Below, one piece after another: positions 32,326 through 43,732 of a DNA stretch of 64,000 bases. A program made the translations under genes and the position numbers. Position 1 is the first letter of the stretch; each line of letters begins with the position of its first letter. The stretch comes from Cystobasidium ongulense (Eukaryota; Basidiomycota; Cystobasidiomycetes; Cystobasidiales; Cystobasidiaceae), in contig BQUP01000006.1 of assembly GCA_022835595.1 (NCBI GenBank), forward strand, positions 1,508,293-1,572,292. Direction: 5' to 3'. A model generated the notes under the pieces. It searched no databases. It was given only the letters and a program-made list of their open reading frames with translations, and was not told the origin of the DNA.

Positions 32326-34523
32326 TCATAGAGTATATCTGAACTTGGGGCTCCCCTCGAGAACGACACGCCCTTCGTCTGCTGCTCGATTCTGCTTCTT
32401 GAGGTATAGAGTCATCAAGACGCAGAACACAAGTGTCATAATGTTGAGTCCGATTGTGGTAAACAGGCCTGGAATATATCTGGGGAAATCGGCTTGTCGG
32501 TAGACGGCTAGAAAAAGAATATGAAAATCGAAGAGTCAGATGGGCGAGTTTTCAAGTTTCATGTATAATGCTCTGACAGGTTGTGACTTACTGGAAGCGA
32601 CAATACCTCCGATACCGCCGAATCCGATAACCAGAGCCGAAGTGAAAGCACGTTTACTGTTGCCTAGAATGTTGTTCTGGCTGTAGGTGATGACAGCAGG
32701 GACGTTGCTCTGTGATACGAAGGACACAAGGTTCGTCATCATGCTTCTTCTTCATGGGCTGTGTTCCGAAAGCTTACCTGAGTACCAGCAATGACCAAGA
32801 ATGTACCAAAGTACCTAACACCAGCTTTAGGAGCATAAGCAGCAATGGCGAGACCGGTAATACAGACGACGCAGCTGATAGCGATGAAGGGGGCTCTAAT
32901 TCGAGTTCTGTCACTGACGACAGCTAAGATGAAGGTATAGATGGCGGCAAAGACGTAGGGAGGTGCTGAGAGGAGGAGAGAAAGTTCTTGAGTGTATCCT
33001 TGACCGTTAAGAATGACGGGGAGGAAGAAGGCGACTGGGTTGGTTGGAGAGTGAGAGATACTCTGGTAATCAGCACGATGCCCACTAAAATACAGGTATA
33101 AACCAAGGTGAACGCAAAGCAACTCACAAGCATAGGCTCCTGTAGTGGCAGTCATGAACATCAAAGAGAAAACCCATAATTTCCAATCTGCGGCGTCTCT
33201 CTTAATTGTACCCATTGTGATCTTGTCTGGGATAGCATCACCACGATCAATTTGAATCCTCTGGATGACCCAGGCGGTTTGTTCTTGTGTGAGGAACTTG
33301 TTCTTCTCTGGGAATTCAACGATGAGGAACCATGCTAGAATACCTAGAGCTACGGTAATGACACCGAATAGAAGGAAGACTGTTCACGCGAAAGCAAAGA
33401 TTAATACCCCAGGCACCTAATGCCACAATGATGGGTTTACTCACTCCACTGCCAACCCAAGAGACCGTGCTTTCCGCTGAGAGTAGACATTCCATATCCA
33501 ATAATGTTTGAGAAACCGGAAATGACCATCGAGGTAAGGTAGAAGACTGCCATTCGGGAGTTTGTTTCGTAGCGTGTATACCAGCATGATACGAGGTATA
33601 CGCATCCTGGGAAGAAGCCGCCTGTAAAGCCAAGAACGTCAGCAAACCTGAGAAGAGTGCTTGGCCTGAACTAACTGTTCCAGACACTTTACAGAAGCAA
33701 CTTACTCTCAAGGAGACCGAGAAGAACTCTGCAGATTGCAAGATGCCACCATTTCTTTGTGAATGCCATTCTGTGGTAAAAAAAAGGGACATAATTCAGC
33801 TGAAGATCAAGGTAAAGTAGCGGCAGCATGCATTAAACTCACCCAATCATACTACGAAAGACAGGAAGAACAAGGAAAGGCGTACAGAGAGGTCAGCTAA
33901 GTAATTTCATCGCTCTCGTCAGGATGCCTGACCTCCACTTACACAATTCCAAAACCCAGAACGATTCCGGCTAACCAATGTCTTGTACCGACTTTCTTCA
34001 TGATAATGTTACTCGGCAGTTCGAAGATGATGTAAGGGACGAAGAAGAGGAGAGAGATGATGGAATAACGTTCTCCTACGCCCAGTTGTAGACTGACTTG
34101 CATACCGGCGACACGAGCTACTGAGATGTTTGTTCGGTCGCTGTTGAGAAACAATCAAAGAAATCAGCTTGAAGTCCGTACAAAAGAGCGAACATCTTGA
34201 TACTGGCTTTCAGCTTACATTAAACTGACAGCGTAGCATAATCCGACTGTAACATGGAGTTTCAATTAGCCTCCCGTATATTAGGTTTGGAGAGTGGCGC
34301 ATGAGAAGCAAAGCCTACGAATAATTAGCAATCTCAGATCGATCTTCCAGATAGTCTTCTTCTCCCATTTAGCACCAGGAGTGACCATAGGATCAATTAC
34401 TGATTCTTCACCTCCGCTTCTTGTTCTTGCGCCGAATGTGCCACTGCCATCCTCGTGACCTAGACTTTCATCGTGGTGAGCGAGAGGCTTCTCGTTGTCA
34501 TCCTTGAGGTGCATAGCAGCCAT
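32326..34523 (-). CDS. MFS anion:cation symporter family transporter (Dal5/Tna1 type)
   Basis: Predicted plasma-membrane uptake system for an organic anion such as allantoate, nicotinate or another vitamin-like acid; the substrate cannot be told. The ten exons are 34523-34319, 34246-34219, 34140-33943, 33851-33843 (9 nt), 33770-33706, 33621-33445, 33379-33128, 33034-32778, 32709-32592 and 32507-32326, giving 496 residues. The start is MAAMHLKDDNEKPLAHHDES. Signatures: SLIDRTNISVARVAG, LPSNIIMKKVGTRHWLAG, the helix 5 motif LLGLLESGFFPGCVYLVS, GWQWIFLLFGVIT and LLSAPPYVFAAI. The tail is short, polar and basic (LKKQNRAADEGR). The 9-nt exon codes parts of VMIG, and skipping it would delete three residues of a membrane helix without a frameshift. 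Confidence 0.92.
33843..33851 (-). other. 9-nt micro-exon of the symporter gene
   Basis: Flanked by a GTAAGT donor intron (33942-33852, TAG end) and a GTGAGT donor intron (33842-33771, CAG end). It supplies most of the codons joining GFGIV to MAFTKKWW in the fourth membrane helix. Confidence 0.7.
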
Positions 34524-35481
34524 CTTGAGGAAGGAGGGGTGGAGAGCGTGAGTGTGTGAGGAGTGAGAGAGAAGAGAGAGAACAGAAGCGAGAGACGTGG
34601 TTTTACAGTTTAAATGCAAGCTTTCGTGCTACTTTCGCGCGGGGGACGGTAACAAAAAAAATGGGAGCCCCAGCCAGTTCAAGTCTTTTCCGGCTTTCAT
34701 GATAGCCGAGCTACGCACGGTCTAGCCAGTCACGACGCAGCGAATACCGTAATTTAATGCAAGCATACCGCTCCTGCTTGTCGCTGGGTGTCGCAGTTTG
34801 AGGGGCTCCAAGCAGCGATCACCCGGAACGAGTGTCCAGGTGATCGGAAGGAAAGGCTTGGCAGTGTGGTCGAGAGTGAAGAGAAGAGCGGACAGGCGAT
34901 GGAGGTGGACGGGGCACCAGGAAAGTTTCCGCACTTGGTCTGGGCATTTGCGCAATTCCGGTACATTCGGGGTCACGAATAGCCGACGATTAGGCAACAA
35001 AGTGTCCTTCCGCTTTCTCCCTCGTAGATTGCGCCAAAATGATCTCTCTCGGGGAAGCTTGTTTGATGGTAATCGCAAAGCCCATCCAGCTTGTCATCCT
35101 GTTTGTAGCGTTAAGTTATGTGAAGGAGTGAGTTTCAGTGAGATGCCTATGGGAAGTTATTCGCTAATCCAATGACCAGGCCTCGCTTTTGAGAGATTTC
35201 AGTGTTTATATAAAAAATGACTTGATTTGCTGATGCTGGAGCACATCACGTGCAGGTCAGGAGTGTGCGATGCTCCAATGCACAGATACCTAGCTCTCAG
35301 AGGTACCTACCCAAACAATCGGATAGCTGGACCTGAACCAAGTCAGCGCGACCCTTCAGCACTTCCATACTTCGACTCCTTCGACCATTCTGTTACGGAA
35401 TAGATCTATCCGGCTTCGTGGACGCTTGACCGCGTAAATGACATGCTGAACCAACGCACTGCACTCCAAGTCCAATTGGAA
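34524..35481. other. Intergenic, symporter promoter and 3' flank of Gag-like gene
   Basis: Nearly 1 kb without a supported gene. The first 100 nt upstream of the symporter are rich in CTCTC on the coding strand. A short near-palindrome around ACCTAGCTCTCAGAGGTACC lies at about 35287-35307; its role is unknown. Confidence 0.45.
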
Positions 35482-36395
35482 CTACATATTAGACGTATTA
35501 TGGATTGTCTTGGAGATCAAAACTCTTTCCCATCGTAATGCCTCTATGAAAGCGACTTCGAGGGTCAAGGCTTTCTTGAGCATGCTGGAAGCGGCGGTAT
35601 AGTTTCGGAATGTCCTGTAGAGTTAAATAAATAACAGAAGCGTGAGAATACAATTTGACGTTGATTGACTTTTTCCACAGACATCCAAAAAACGCAAGGG
35701 GAAAAGCAAGCGCGAGGTGACTGAACTCGAGACAAACTCACCAAGCAAACATCTGCAGACACTCTGCATTATCTAAATCCGCTTGCAGTGCTAATTTCTC
35801 GAAATCTCCAATTAGATCTTGCACCGATTCACCTCTGTGAGAATTATCTCTGAAAGCTCTTGCTTGTATCGCGTTTCTTGCTGCTTCTTGACGCTTTCAA
35901 TGTGAAAAGAAGGCGTCCGAATACGACATGGGTACGAGGTCAAGACAATCAGCTGGGACCGATGGAAAAGAAAGTGTATGTACAGTGTATGTCACCGCCT
36001 CAACTCACCATTTTTGTCCTTGCTGGACTTGCAAAGTATTCCGGCAAGACCCCCAACGCAGCTTTCCAGGTGTACCTCCGTTCAGGGGCCTGAGCGAGCA
36101 GATATCTTTGAGCGACGCTGTCTCTCTGCAATGCTAGCATAAGCAAGCTGTGCCGTGATCCGTTTGGAGTCCCATCGTCTGCATCCTCTGGCACACCGAA
36201 TGCACGGAAATAGGCGAGGAGATGCCCTAGCCAGAGCGTAAAGTCTTCGCCGAGTGCGCCGCCGTAGCTGTGGGCGAGCTCGTTGTCAGCAGGAGAGTTA
36301 CATGATGGACTTAATCCATCATACTCGACTCACGTTGGGAGTGCAGAGAGGTCGAGTGCTGGAGGTGGCCGTGGTGAAGTTGATGCTGCAGCCAT
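35482..36395 (-). CDS. Gag capsid-like protein, probable host-adopted copy
   Basis: The product resembles the capsid region of Ty3/gypsy-type Gag proteins. A Leu-rich start of the type FTLWLGHLLAYFRAFG is followed by LLMLALQRDSVAQRYLLAQA and then a Trp-containing segment before VLPEYF. The last matching part, in the RGESVQDLIGDFEKLA region, corresponds to the Gag 'SV..Y...F..L' stretch. Length is 201 residues from a predicted four-exon gene with normal host-type introns. The element looks whole as a short gene: no break was noticed. No zinc knuckle, protease, reverse transcriptase, integrase or LTR is visible nearby. Gain of several introns and loss of the rest of the element suggest an old event. 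A host-adopted (domesticated) Gag is the most likely reading; chance similarity of an unrelated helical protein is the alternative. Confidence 0.55.
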
Positions 36396-36634
36396 GGGGA
36401 CTGCGATGCGAGCGAGCTGAAGACGAGCGACTGGAGCACTCAGCGACTCGATGGCATGCGCAACAGTATCTGATGAGATCCAACTTGCAGCTTCTTGCAG
36501 CTTCTTGCAGGCCATCCATCCAAGTCGTGTTGTAAACCTGTGCTTATCGAGGCACGTGCTTTGATGATCGACAAAGTCGTGTACAATGCTCAGGTAATCC
36601 AGCTCTTTCTTCCTCTTCTTCAAGGCATACTATA
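36396..36634. promoter_or_regulatory. Short divergent promoter, Gag-like gene and ACT gene
   Basis: Only 239 nt separate the two divergent start codons. Three copies of CTTGCAGCTT-like 12-mers lie at about 36483-36511. Confidence 0.5.
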
Positions 36635-37152
36635 ATGACCCTCGACCTCGCACATCCAAGCCTCCGCGTAGACATCGCACCCTACTCGCTCACCCTCATC
36701 GCCTTGCACCCCAACTCGGTCAGCAGCGCCAACATCAACCTCGCTGGCATCGTCAATGGAAGCGACGCCTTTTTCTCAGTCTCCAAAGCACCGGGAGAGC
36801 TGAGCGTGTTGGCTGAACAGAGGACGGCGGATGTCATCTTGCACACTGTAAAGGTACTCGAGCTGCGTCTCTTGAATGAGCCGAGTAGATGGAAAGCTTT
36901 AAAGATTGTTGGCCCGCTCGATTTGTCCATGGTGAGTGGCTCACAACACAACACTAATGCACTATGCTAGTTCCAGGTTGACAGCAACACCTGCAGGTCG
37001 GAGTCCTCCACGAATTCACAGCTCCCCTCAAACAAGCGAAAATCCCAGTGTTTGTCTCGTCGACCTTCCTGACCGATTATATACTCGTCGGCGAGGACAA
37101 GCTGGAGGAAGCGGTCAGCACTCTGAGAGCGGCTGGCTGGCTGTTTGTTTGA
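36635..37152 (+). CDS. ACT-domain protein (CASTOR-like)
   Basis: Two exons, 36635-36931 and 36997-37152, give 150 residues. The sequence fits two ACT folds of the CASTOR/amino-acid-sensing type: SLRVDIAPYSLTLIALHP, DAFFSVSKAPGELSVLAEQ, then WKALKIVGPLDLSM joined across the intron to VGVLHEFTAPL. It ends with IPVFVSSTFLTDYILVGEDK. In animals, proteins of this type bind arginine and regulate GATOR2-TORC1. In fungi the family is a small stand-alone protein whose ligand is not settled. The gene is tightly divergent from the Gag-like gene. Nothing in the sequence shows the ligand. Confidence 0.85.
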
Positions 37153-37626
37153 GTCAATGTTCGGGAATGAGTAAACGGACACTGCTTTATTCAGGCGACA
37201 CCTCGAGCTTGTCGTGATAGAGCTGGTGTGGCGTACCATTGCATGTAGCCAAAAAGTGACCACGACAAACATGTACATTCGAAGCATGTGTAATGAGGCA
37301 GATACGGTATTTAAAGCGTTGTCAATACTATTGCAAGTCTGGCTTGTCAGTCTCAGCGCCCTCCGCTTGCTGCCATAACTTGCCCTGCTCGCTGCTGTTC
37401 CTCGCTGCTCTGCTCACGACCATCCGGCATTCGCATCAGAACACCAGTACGCAGCAGCAACACCATCAGCTCATCTTCAACACCCTCAACACTGCAACAT
37501 CGCACTCGCTCGCTCGCCCGCTGTTGGACTGCCACAGTCATTACAACGACGCGCCCGCTCGCTCGGTTCCCTTTGCGCGCAGAGAACGTACACAACGTCG
37601 ATAAATCCATCTGAACGCAAGACAAG

Positions 37627-39271
37627 ATGTAAGACTGCCATCGACAAGCATTAGAAAGGTCTACGAAGACCACCTGCTGACACTCTCGCTCTCCGTTGCG
37701 TCATAGGCCTGCTCCTCTGAGCTCTGGTATTGGCATGTGAGTGGCAGCTGGACGTGCAGGCAAGACTATACAACTCGACTGTCCGCATACTGACTGCTCT
37801 GAATGCTTGTACACAGTGCCAGTATGTGAAACCGCCATCGTTTCTGGAGAGCCCCGTACACCACCGCTCTCTGTCTGACTCTATTCTGATGCACTCCCAC
37901 AGACCTTCCCAATCAAAAGCACAAACTGGTAGCAAAGCGAGGAGCCCACTTCACAATAATGGTAGTCGGCGAATCAGGTCTAGGTAAAACAACACTAATC
38001 AACACCCTATTCGCAACTGAACTAGCTCAAGGTAGAGATTATGCAAGTCGTCATTCTAAACAGTTAGAAGACAAATATACAGAAATAAATATAGTAAAAG
38101 CTGAATTGGAAGAGAAACAATTTAGAGTAAAATTAAATGTTATTGATACTCCTGGATTTGGAGATTATGTTAATAACAAAGATAGTTGGACTCCTATTGT
38201 TGATTTTATAGACGATCAACATGAGAGCTTTATGAGACAGGAACAACAACCTGATAGATTTCAGAGAATGGATATGAGAGTCCATGCTTGTTTATACTTT
38301 ATCAGGGCTACAAGTCATTCGTAAGTTCACTCCTTGACTTCAACCCATTTAACCGCACTGACTATCCCTGCGTACTCGTACATACGATCCAGCCTCAAAC
38401 CCCTAGACGTAGAAATCATGAAACGTCTAGGATCAAGAGTAAATCTTATTCCAGTCATTGCTAAAGCAGATACAATGACTCCGAATGATCTACAAGCTTT
38501 CAAAAAGAGAGTAAGAGATGCAATCAGTCATCATGGAATTAGAATCTACACTCCTCCTGTTGAGAGTGATGATGCTCAAGCTGCTGAGCATGCCAAGAGC
38601 TTGATAGTAAGTATTATCATTGATTTTTGCAACAGTCTGGCCATCCCAGTCGACTGACTCTTTTTCTGTTGCAGTCCGCTATGCCATTCTCTATCATCGG
38701 ATCTACGCAAGACGTAGTCACTGCTGATGGCAGGTCCGTCAAGGGCAGAGAGTATCTCTGGGGTGTTGCAGAGGGTGAGTCGAACATTGTCGATTTGGTA
38801 GCGAGGCTACAGGTCGTACTTTCCCCGGGTGTCCTGTTTACTGACATAATAACTGTACCAGTTGAAAATGAGGAACATTGCGACTTTAAGAAACTGCGCT
38901 CCCTCCTGATTCGCACTCATATGCTAGATTTGATTACAACGACAGAAGAACAGCATTATGAATATTATCGTCAAGCACAAATGGAAACACGTAAGCCAGG
39001 AGAAGCTAAAGTCCGTAAATTAGATAATCCAAAATTCAAAGAAGAAGAAGAAAGTTTGAGAAAGAAGTTTACAGAACAAGTCAAATTGGAAGAAAGTAGA
39101 TTTAGACAATGGGAACAACATTTGATTGCTGAAAGAGATAGATTGAACAAAGATTTGGAACAATCTCATGCTGCTATTAAAGCTTTAGAAGCTGAATTAG
39201 ATTCTATGACTGCTATGAATAGCTATCCTGCTGGTTCTCAAATGGGTACTAGAAGTAGCGGAAGACGATAG
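37627..39271 (+). CDS. CDC12: Septin (Cdc12 type)
   Basis: A GTP-binding filament protein of the bud neck or septum. The seven exons are 37627-37628, 37707-37736, 37817-37821, 37903-38320, 38393-38606, 38675-38774 and 38862-39271, giving 392 residues. The start codon itself is split AT|G by intron 1. Exon 3 is 5 nt. Together they rebuild the family N-terminus MPAPLSSGIGIANLPNQKHK, followed by the basic KLVAKRGAHF membrane-binding stretch. G1 is GESGLGKTTLIN, G3 is DTPGFG and G4 is AKAD. WGVAEVENEEHCDF lies in the septin unique element. The C-terminal 90 residues are a coiled coil (EEEESLRKKFTEQVKLEES). Cdc12 is favoured over Cdc3 by DFIDDQHESFMRQEQQP. Exons 4-7 are unusually rich in A/T-ending codons. 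Confidence 0.93.
37629..37706 (+). other. Intron splitting the septin start codon
   Basis: A 78-nt intron (GTAAGA donor, CATAG end) lies between AT and G of the start codon. If it is retained, the mRNA reads ATG TAA, a start followed at once by a stop. Confidence 0.7.
37817..37821 (+). other. 5-nt micro-exon of the septin gene
   Basis: TGCCA between a CACAG acceptor and a GTATGT donor. It supplies bases of the codons for Ile-Ala-Asn in the conserved GIANLPNQ motif. Confidence 0.8.
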
Positions 39272-40167
39272 AGAGGATATAGCGTTGTTTCTTCTGTTTT
39301 GGAAACTCCCCCCTGAACTTCTTTCCTATGAGAAGGGACACGAATAGATCTTTTTCTCAATGATCCGGTTCTTAAACCCCCCATCATCTTTATTCTTTCG
39401 TTTACTTTTGATTTCCTATCCCGTTTCTCGTTTCATTTATCAATGCTTCAGTACCCAGGGCTCGTTGCGGGATCAGTTTCAAAGCCCAATCAGTACGGTC
39501 AGTGGAAGAATACACTTGTTGCAATTAGCTTGTCCTTCTTTTGTTCTCTTTCCTCCTTATCTTCTGCAAAGAACTGGAATTCCAACAAGATTTGCAAATT
39601 TTTGCTAGCGTCAGTGCGAATTTTGCTTCATATTTTATGCCTGCTGGTCAATTATGTTAGTCGATTCCTTCGACAGACTCGTCACAAAAGCTACGATTTG
39701 GTTAATTGCCTCATTGTCTGTTTGATATTGCACTGTGAGCAAGTTGAGGGAGCTCAATCGACAATGAATGCAAGGTTTCAGGATGTTGTTTCCGCATTGA
39801 GATAGGACAATGAATGAGTATTATGGATGATATGCCTTTCATCTAGGTTATGCTCTCTGTTTTGAGCTCTACAAGCTATGCATAATATCGACTCTAGCGA
39901 GTGGAATGGCGCATAATGCTGTATTGATGGGAGGAGAACCGGGGTCGTTCAAGAGGTGAGAGGAAGGGGAGGTAATGTGAGGAGTAAGAGGGTGAATATG
40001 CAGATGATTAACTACACGTGGTACAGATCCGCACGGAGTGAAGGTCAATGGTAGCCATGTAACTTTTGTCGAGTACACAGGCAGGCGCGCAGTGCGTTGA
40101 CTTTGCAAGATTAGACAAAGCTCAATTTAGGACTTGCGTTGCCTTGTCCGACAGAGTGCATGGCAGA
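39272..40167. other. Convergent 3' region, septin and aspartate/glutamate carrier
   Basis: About 900 nt between converging genes. The part next to the septin is AT- and pyrimidine-rich, as in a 3' UTR. Open frames (39443-39805 plus, 39869-40108 minus) show no family resemblance. Confidence 0.45.
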
Positions 40168-43153
40168 TTATTTGGAGCCTGACTCTCCTTTTGGTACGAC
40201 TATGTCTTCGTGAACATCCAGTAGGATCTGGGAGAACCGCAAATTAGGGGCAGATCAGCTTCACGCTTCCATTCGATACGGTCGATGACAAAGAGACCGA
40301 ATCCATAGCTGAGACGTTTGAAACACTCACCTTGAGCGCATTACGTGCTCGTACTCTGGTAATGTCCTCAGGTCCTTCCATCTTAGGTGCGGCGTGTTTC
40401 GCAGCCTTGCCGAGATTGGAGTACTGTTGGAACATCAAGAAGGAACACATCAGTCCATATGCACTGACAGCTCAGTACGTCCAAATTGTCGGCCTCAACC
40501 TACCGGGAAAGAACTCTGCAGTGTCTCGTACGCGACTAGTGTCACACCAAACTGCGGCGAACTTCGCAATACACGAGCAATACCACCCTTGAACAAAGCT
40601 CGGGGACCTTCTTCTGCTAATATCTTCGTAAATGCATCGACGTTGCCCGTGTACGTCGTGTAGCCTTTCTTGGCTTCACTCTGCAGACGTGTCTTAATGA
40701 CGTCCGCCGGTGTTGTGAGATAAGCGGCTGGCATGCCTGGTTCACATGAAAACGGCGTGCATCAGCGTAAACGGTGTGGCTAAGATATCTTTCAGCTTGT
40801 GGTAGATGAAGCGAACGCACCTGCAATACCAGCTGCAGTGAGAGTCTGCATAAACGAGAGGGTCTTGCCATTCTCTCCTTCTCGGAAGATGTCCTTCTTT
40901 AGATGCGCGTAGCCAGTGAAATAGATAGCGCTAAATGGCACATCTCGTAACAAACTGCAGGAGGACAAATTGTTGACTCTCTCTCTCTCTCGTTCAGATC
41001 CTCTAGCCGTGCAAGGATTACTCACCATGCAGAAGCACCCTTGTATAAACCAAGGAGACCGAGTTGCTTGATGATATGAACAGCTCCACGTGGCGCGTCT
41101 CCCGTCACTTTTGCCATTTCACCCTGCATCTGTAATCTAATTTTGACAACTGCGCATATAATGCATGGTCAGGTCTCGCTTTCAAGTAGTCAAGCCGACT
41201 ATTTTATTATCAACTCACTTTCTAGCGGATTTGTGAAGACAACCTGCGAAGCACCAGCAGTCGCACCGGCAATGACTTCCCAGTATAGCTTGATCTTGCC
41301 TGTATCTGGATCTCTTGTCTTGCCTCGGACAAGATCGTTCATTGTGAGCTTGATAGCCTTTTCAGGCGCTACTCCCTAATCACGAGCAGTAACGTGGTCA
41401 GTCGCGGCCATTGCAATGTGGATTTCCTTCGCAAGGGCGTCAACTTACAATAAGCTGAGGACCTAAACCGCGATAGAACCCGACAAGACCCTCGTTCTTG
41501 TAGACTTTTTTCGCACAATCGATACCATTCTTGTAAAGTAATTCACCAACAACTTTACTTCTTTGATTTTGCATGCGAGTTTTGACCAAATCGATAGGAT
41601 AAACAGCGGTAGCACCAATACCACCTGCAAACCCACCCAGAACGAAATTATAGCAAGAATGTAGAAAATCTTCCATTGCTCCTTTTCCTGGTATTACTTC
41701 TGTACCGACTTGCATATCTGATGGTCTTTCCCATGTTGGTGCTATTAACTGTTCGAAATCTTTCCACGCCAAACGGGAGTCGCCCATGCCCAGGCCTGCG
41801 AAATGGAATACGATCCTCGCTTCTAGAGGCGTAAAATTGATGTATCGAGTGGATCTGTGACACATCAGGTCAAATTTTATATCAGTGACTTGTAAGAGCG
41901 AAGTCGCTCCCGCAAGCCAGCTTACTGTGCCGCAGTATTTAAAAAGTCCTAGGAATAGATTGTCAGCTCAGAGCCCATGAAAATCGTGTCACGTCGGTCA
42001 AGCTCACTCCTCGGTCTATTCTGCCGTCTTTCGATTTGCTAATGGCATCCTTGATGACTCTCTCTACACCGTCCATGGCGACGATTATCTGGTTTCAGGA
42101 TAACAGAGGATCAGTTCATGTACTTGTGAAGGGGCTTACTATGATAACTCACATTATGGAAAGCAATGACCTCTGAATAACTAATCTTGTTTCCTGCACT
42201 AAGTGTGCAGAGTGTAGTCAATCTCGATAAAACAGGATCAGAAAGTTTATGTCTAGCTAATTCTTTTATTATCTTGGCAAATTCATCAGGTTTGATGTAG
42301 CCAGATTTCTCTTTATCGAAATGATGGAAAGCTTGTCTCATTCTTTCACCAGGTAGACCTTTCATCATTTGAGCGAATTGTGCATAATCGAGTACGTGCA
42401 CTCCGTCTTTTTTCCCTAGATATAGTGTTACCCATGGACTATCGAAATTAAATGGAATGGAATCTTTCGACATTGTTGCTTTGAATACATCTTGAAATTC
42501 ATCGAATGTAACGAGTCCATTATTGTCGGTATCAAACCAGCGGAAGGCGATCTCGTACGGTGCGTCCTGTACGGGTATAGAGGAACATATTAGCTGGTAT
42601 AGTCTACGTGCCATTGACGCGCTGTAATGGCTGTGGTGTATATATAGTACACACGGGTCGTTTTAGTATAGTCTCAAAGACTGTGAAGTCGTCCCAAGAC
42701 ACTCTTCCTCGCTTGTTAATGTCTGCGACCTTGAAGAGAACTGCATATTGATCTCTCTTGATCTTGTCGCTGTCCCCTCTTGCTGCGATGGTATTGACAA
42801 ATGCATCTTGGTCGAGGTATCTGGTAGTGGGAAGGCACAGACAGGGAAAGAGCACACGGCGTCAGCGCATGGAATAGGCAGCAGATGGGCCGTGCGCAAG
42901 CTTGCTGGAGCCACTTGCACCACACAGCTACTTCCGGCTGCACTCACTTGTCGCCCGTAACAGGATCGGTTTTCGCGTTTGCTTCAAAGTTACGCTGCCA
43001 TCGTGTGAGTTCAGCGGTTGCAGAGCTTGGTTTCGCAGCGGTAGAGGACTTGATTGTCGATGTGAGCTTGGATGCTACTGCCGACGCTGAGCTTGATGCG
43101 TTGCTGCTGCTGCTGCCGGAAGATGCAGGCTGCTCTTCTGCGTCACACCGCAT
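40168..43153 (-). CDS. Mitochondrial aspartate/glutamate carrier (EF-hand, AGC type)
   Basis: Exchanges aspartate and glutamate across the inner mitochondrial membrane, serving the malate-aspartate shuttle. Twelve exons (43153-42948, 42820-42655, 42566-42153, 42088-42008, 41948-41926, 41854-41449, 41375-41219, 41149-41026, 40954-40821, 40736-40504, 40423-40331, 40227-40168) give 698 residues. The N-terminal half carries EF-hand units, for example [18 protein letters not shown] and [18 protein letters not shown]. The C-terminal half has three carrier repeats with [28 protein letters not shown] and [14 protein letters not shown]. Closing [15 protein letters not shown] is typical of AGC carriers. 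The 5' end is uncertain: another exon with ATG at 43383 and a 180-nt intron could add a few residues. Confidence 0.93.
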
Positions 43154-43732
43154 AGGCGGTTTGGTAAATGCTGTGTGGTGGATGTGCGCAGGATGGCAGA
43201 CATGAGTCGTGTCAGCAACATGTATCGCGGATGTCGTATGCTTGCTCGCTGGTGCTCTTGCTTCTCTTTGCCTTCTGCGCGTGGAAACCTCTTTTTCCCG
43301 CCGCAAGGTCCGACGAGGCGGTATAGTAGCATAGACGCATGCATCAAGGCAGACGAGACTCACGCATCCACAGCATTGCGACGTCGTGAGAGTGGCCACG
43401 AAGCTTCCAAACAGTGTCAGTCAGTTGGGGGGATGCAACCAACTCATCGCGACAATAACTCGCGCCGGCGTTTGGCGCTCGATGATTCCGCGCGACCGCA
43501 AGAGCAAGCAAGTATATGAGTAGGGTATAGCGGAGAAGCGGGCAGACACGAGAGCATTATAGTGAGAACACGGCAGCATGGATGATTGCTACGATGGAGA
43601 CATGGCAACTTGATCTCCTGCAGGTTCATTTCGGGTCTATCTCCACTATCTGCCGGATTCTTCTATGTTGCAGCGCTTCAAGATACATGGTCTTTTATCC
43701 AAGCACACTCACTATCATACAGACAGCTAGGG
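43154..43732. promoter_or_regulatory. Upstream region of carrier, downstream of HOM3
   Basis: 579 nt lying 5' of the carrier gene and 3' of HOM3 (same strand). It may contain an extra non-coding or short first exon of the carrier, with donor GTGAGT near 43370. Otherwise nothing supported. Confidence 0.4.

Noticed and set aside
34524-37200. LTRs or other retroelement parts around the Gag-like gene
   Set aside because: No direct repeats, polymerase, integrase or zinc knuckle found in the flanks.
40978-40996. CT dinucleotide run
   Set aside because: A simple-sequence tract inside an intron of the carrier gene; no special meaning assigned.
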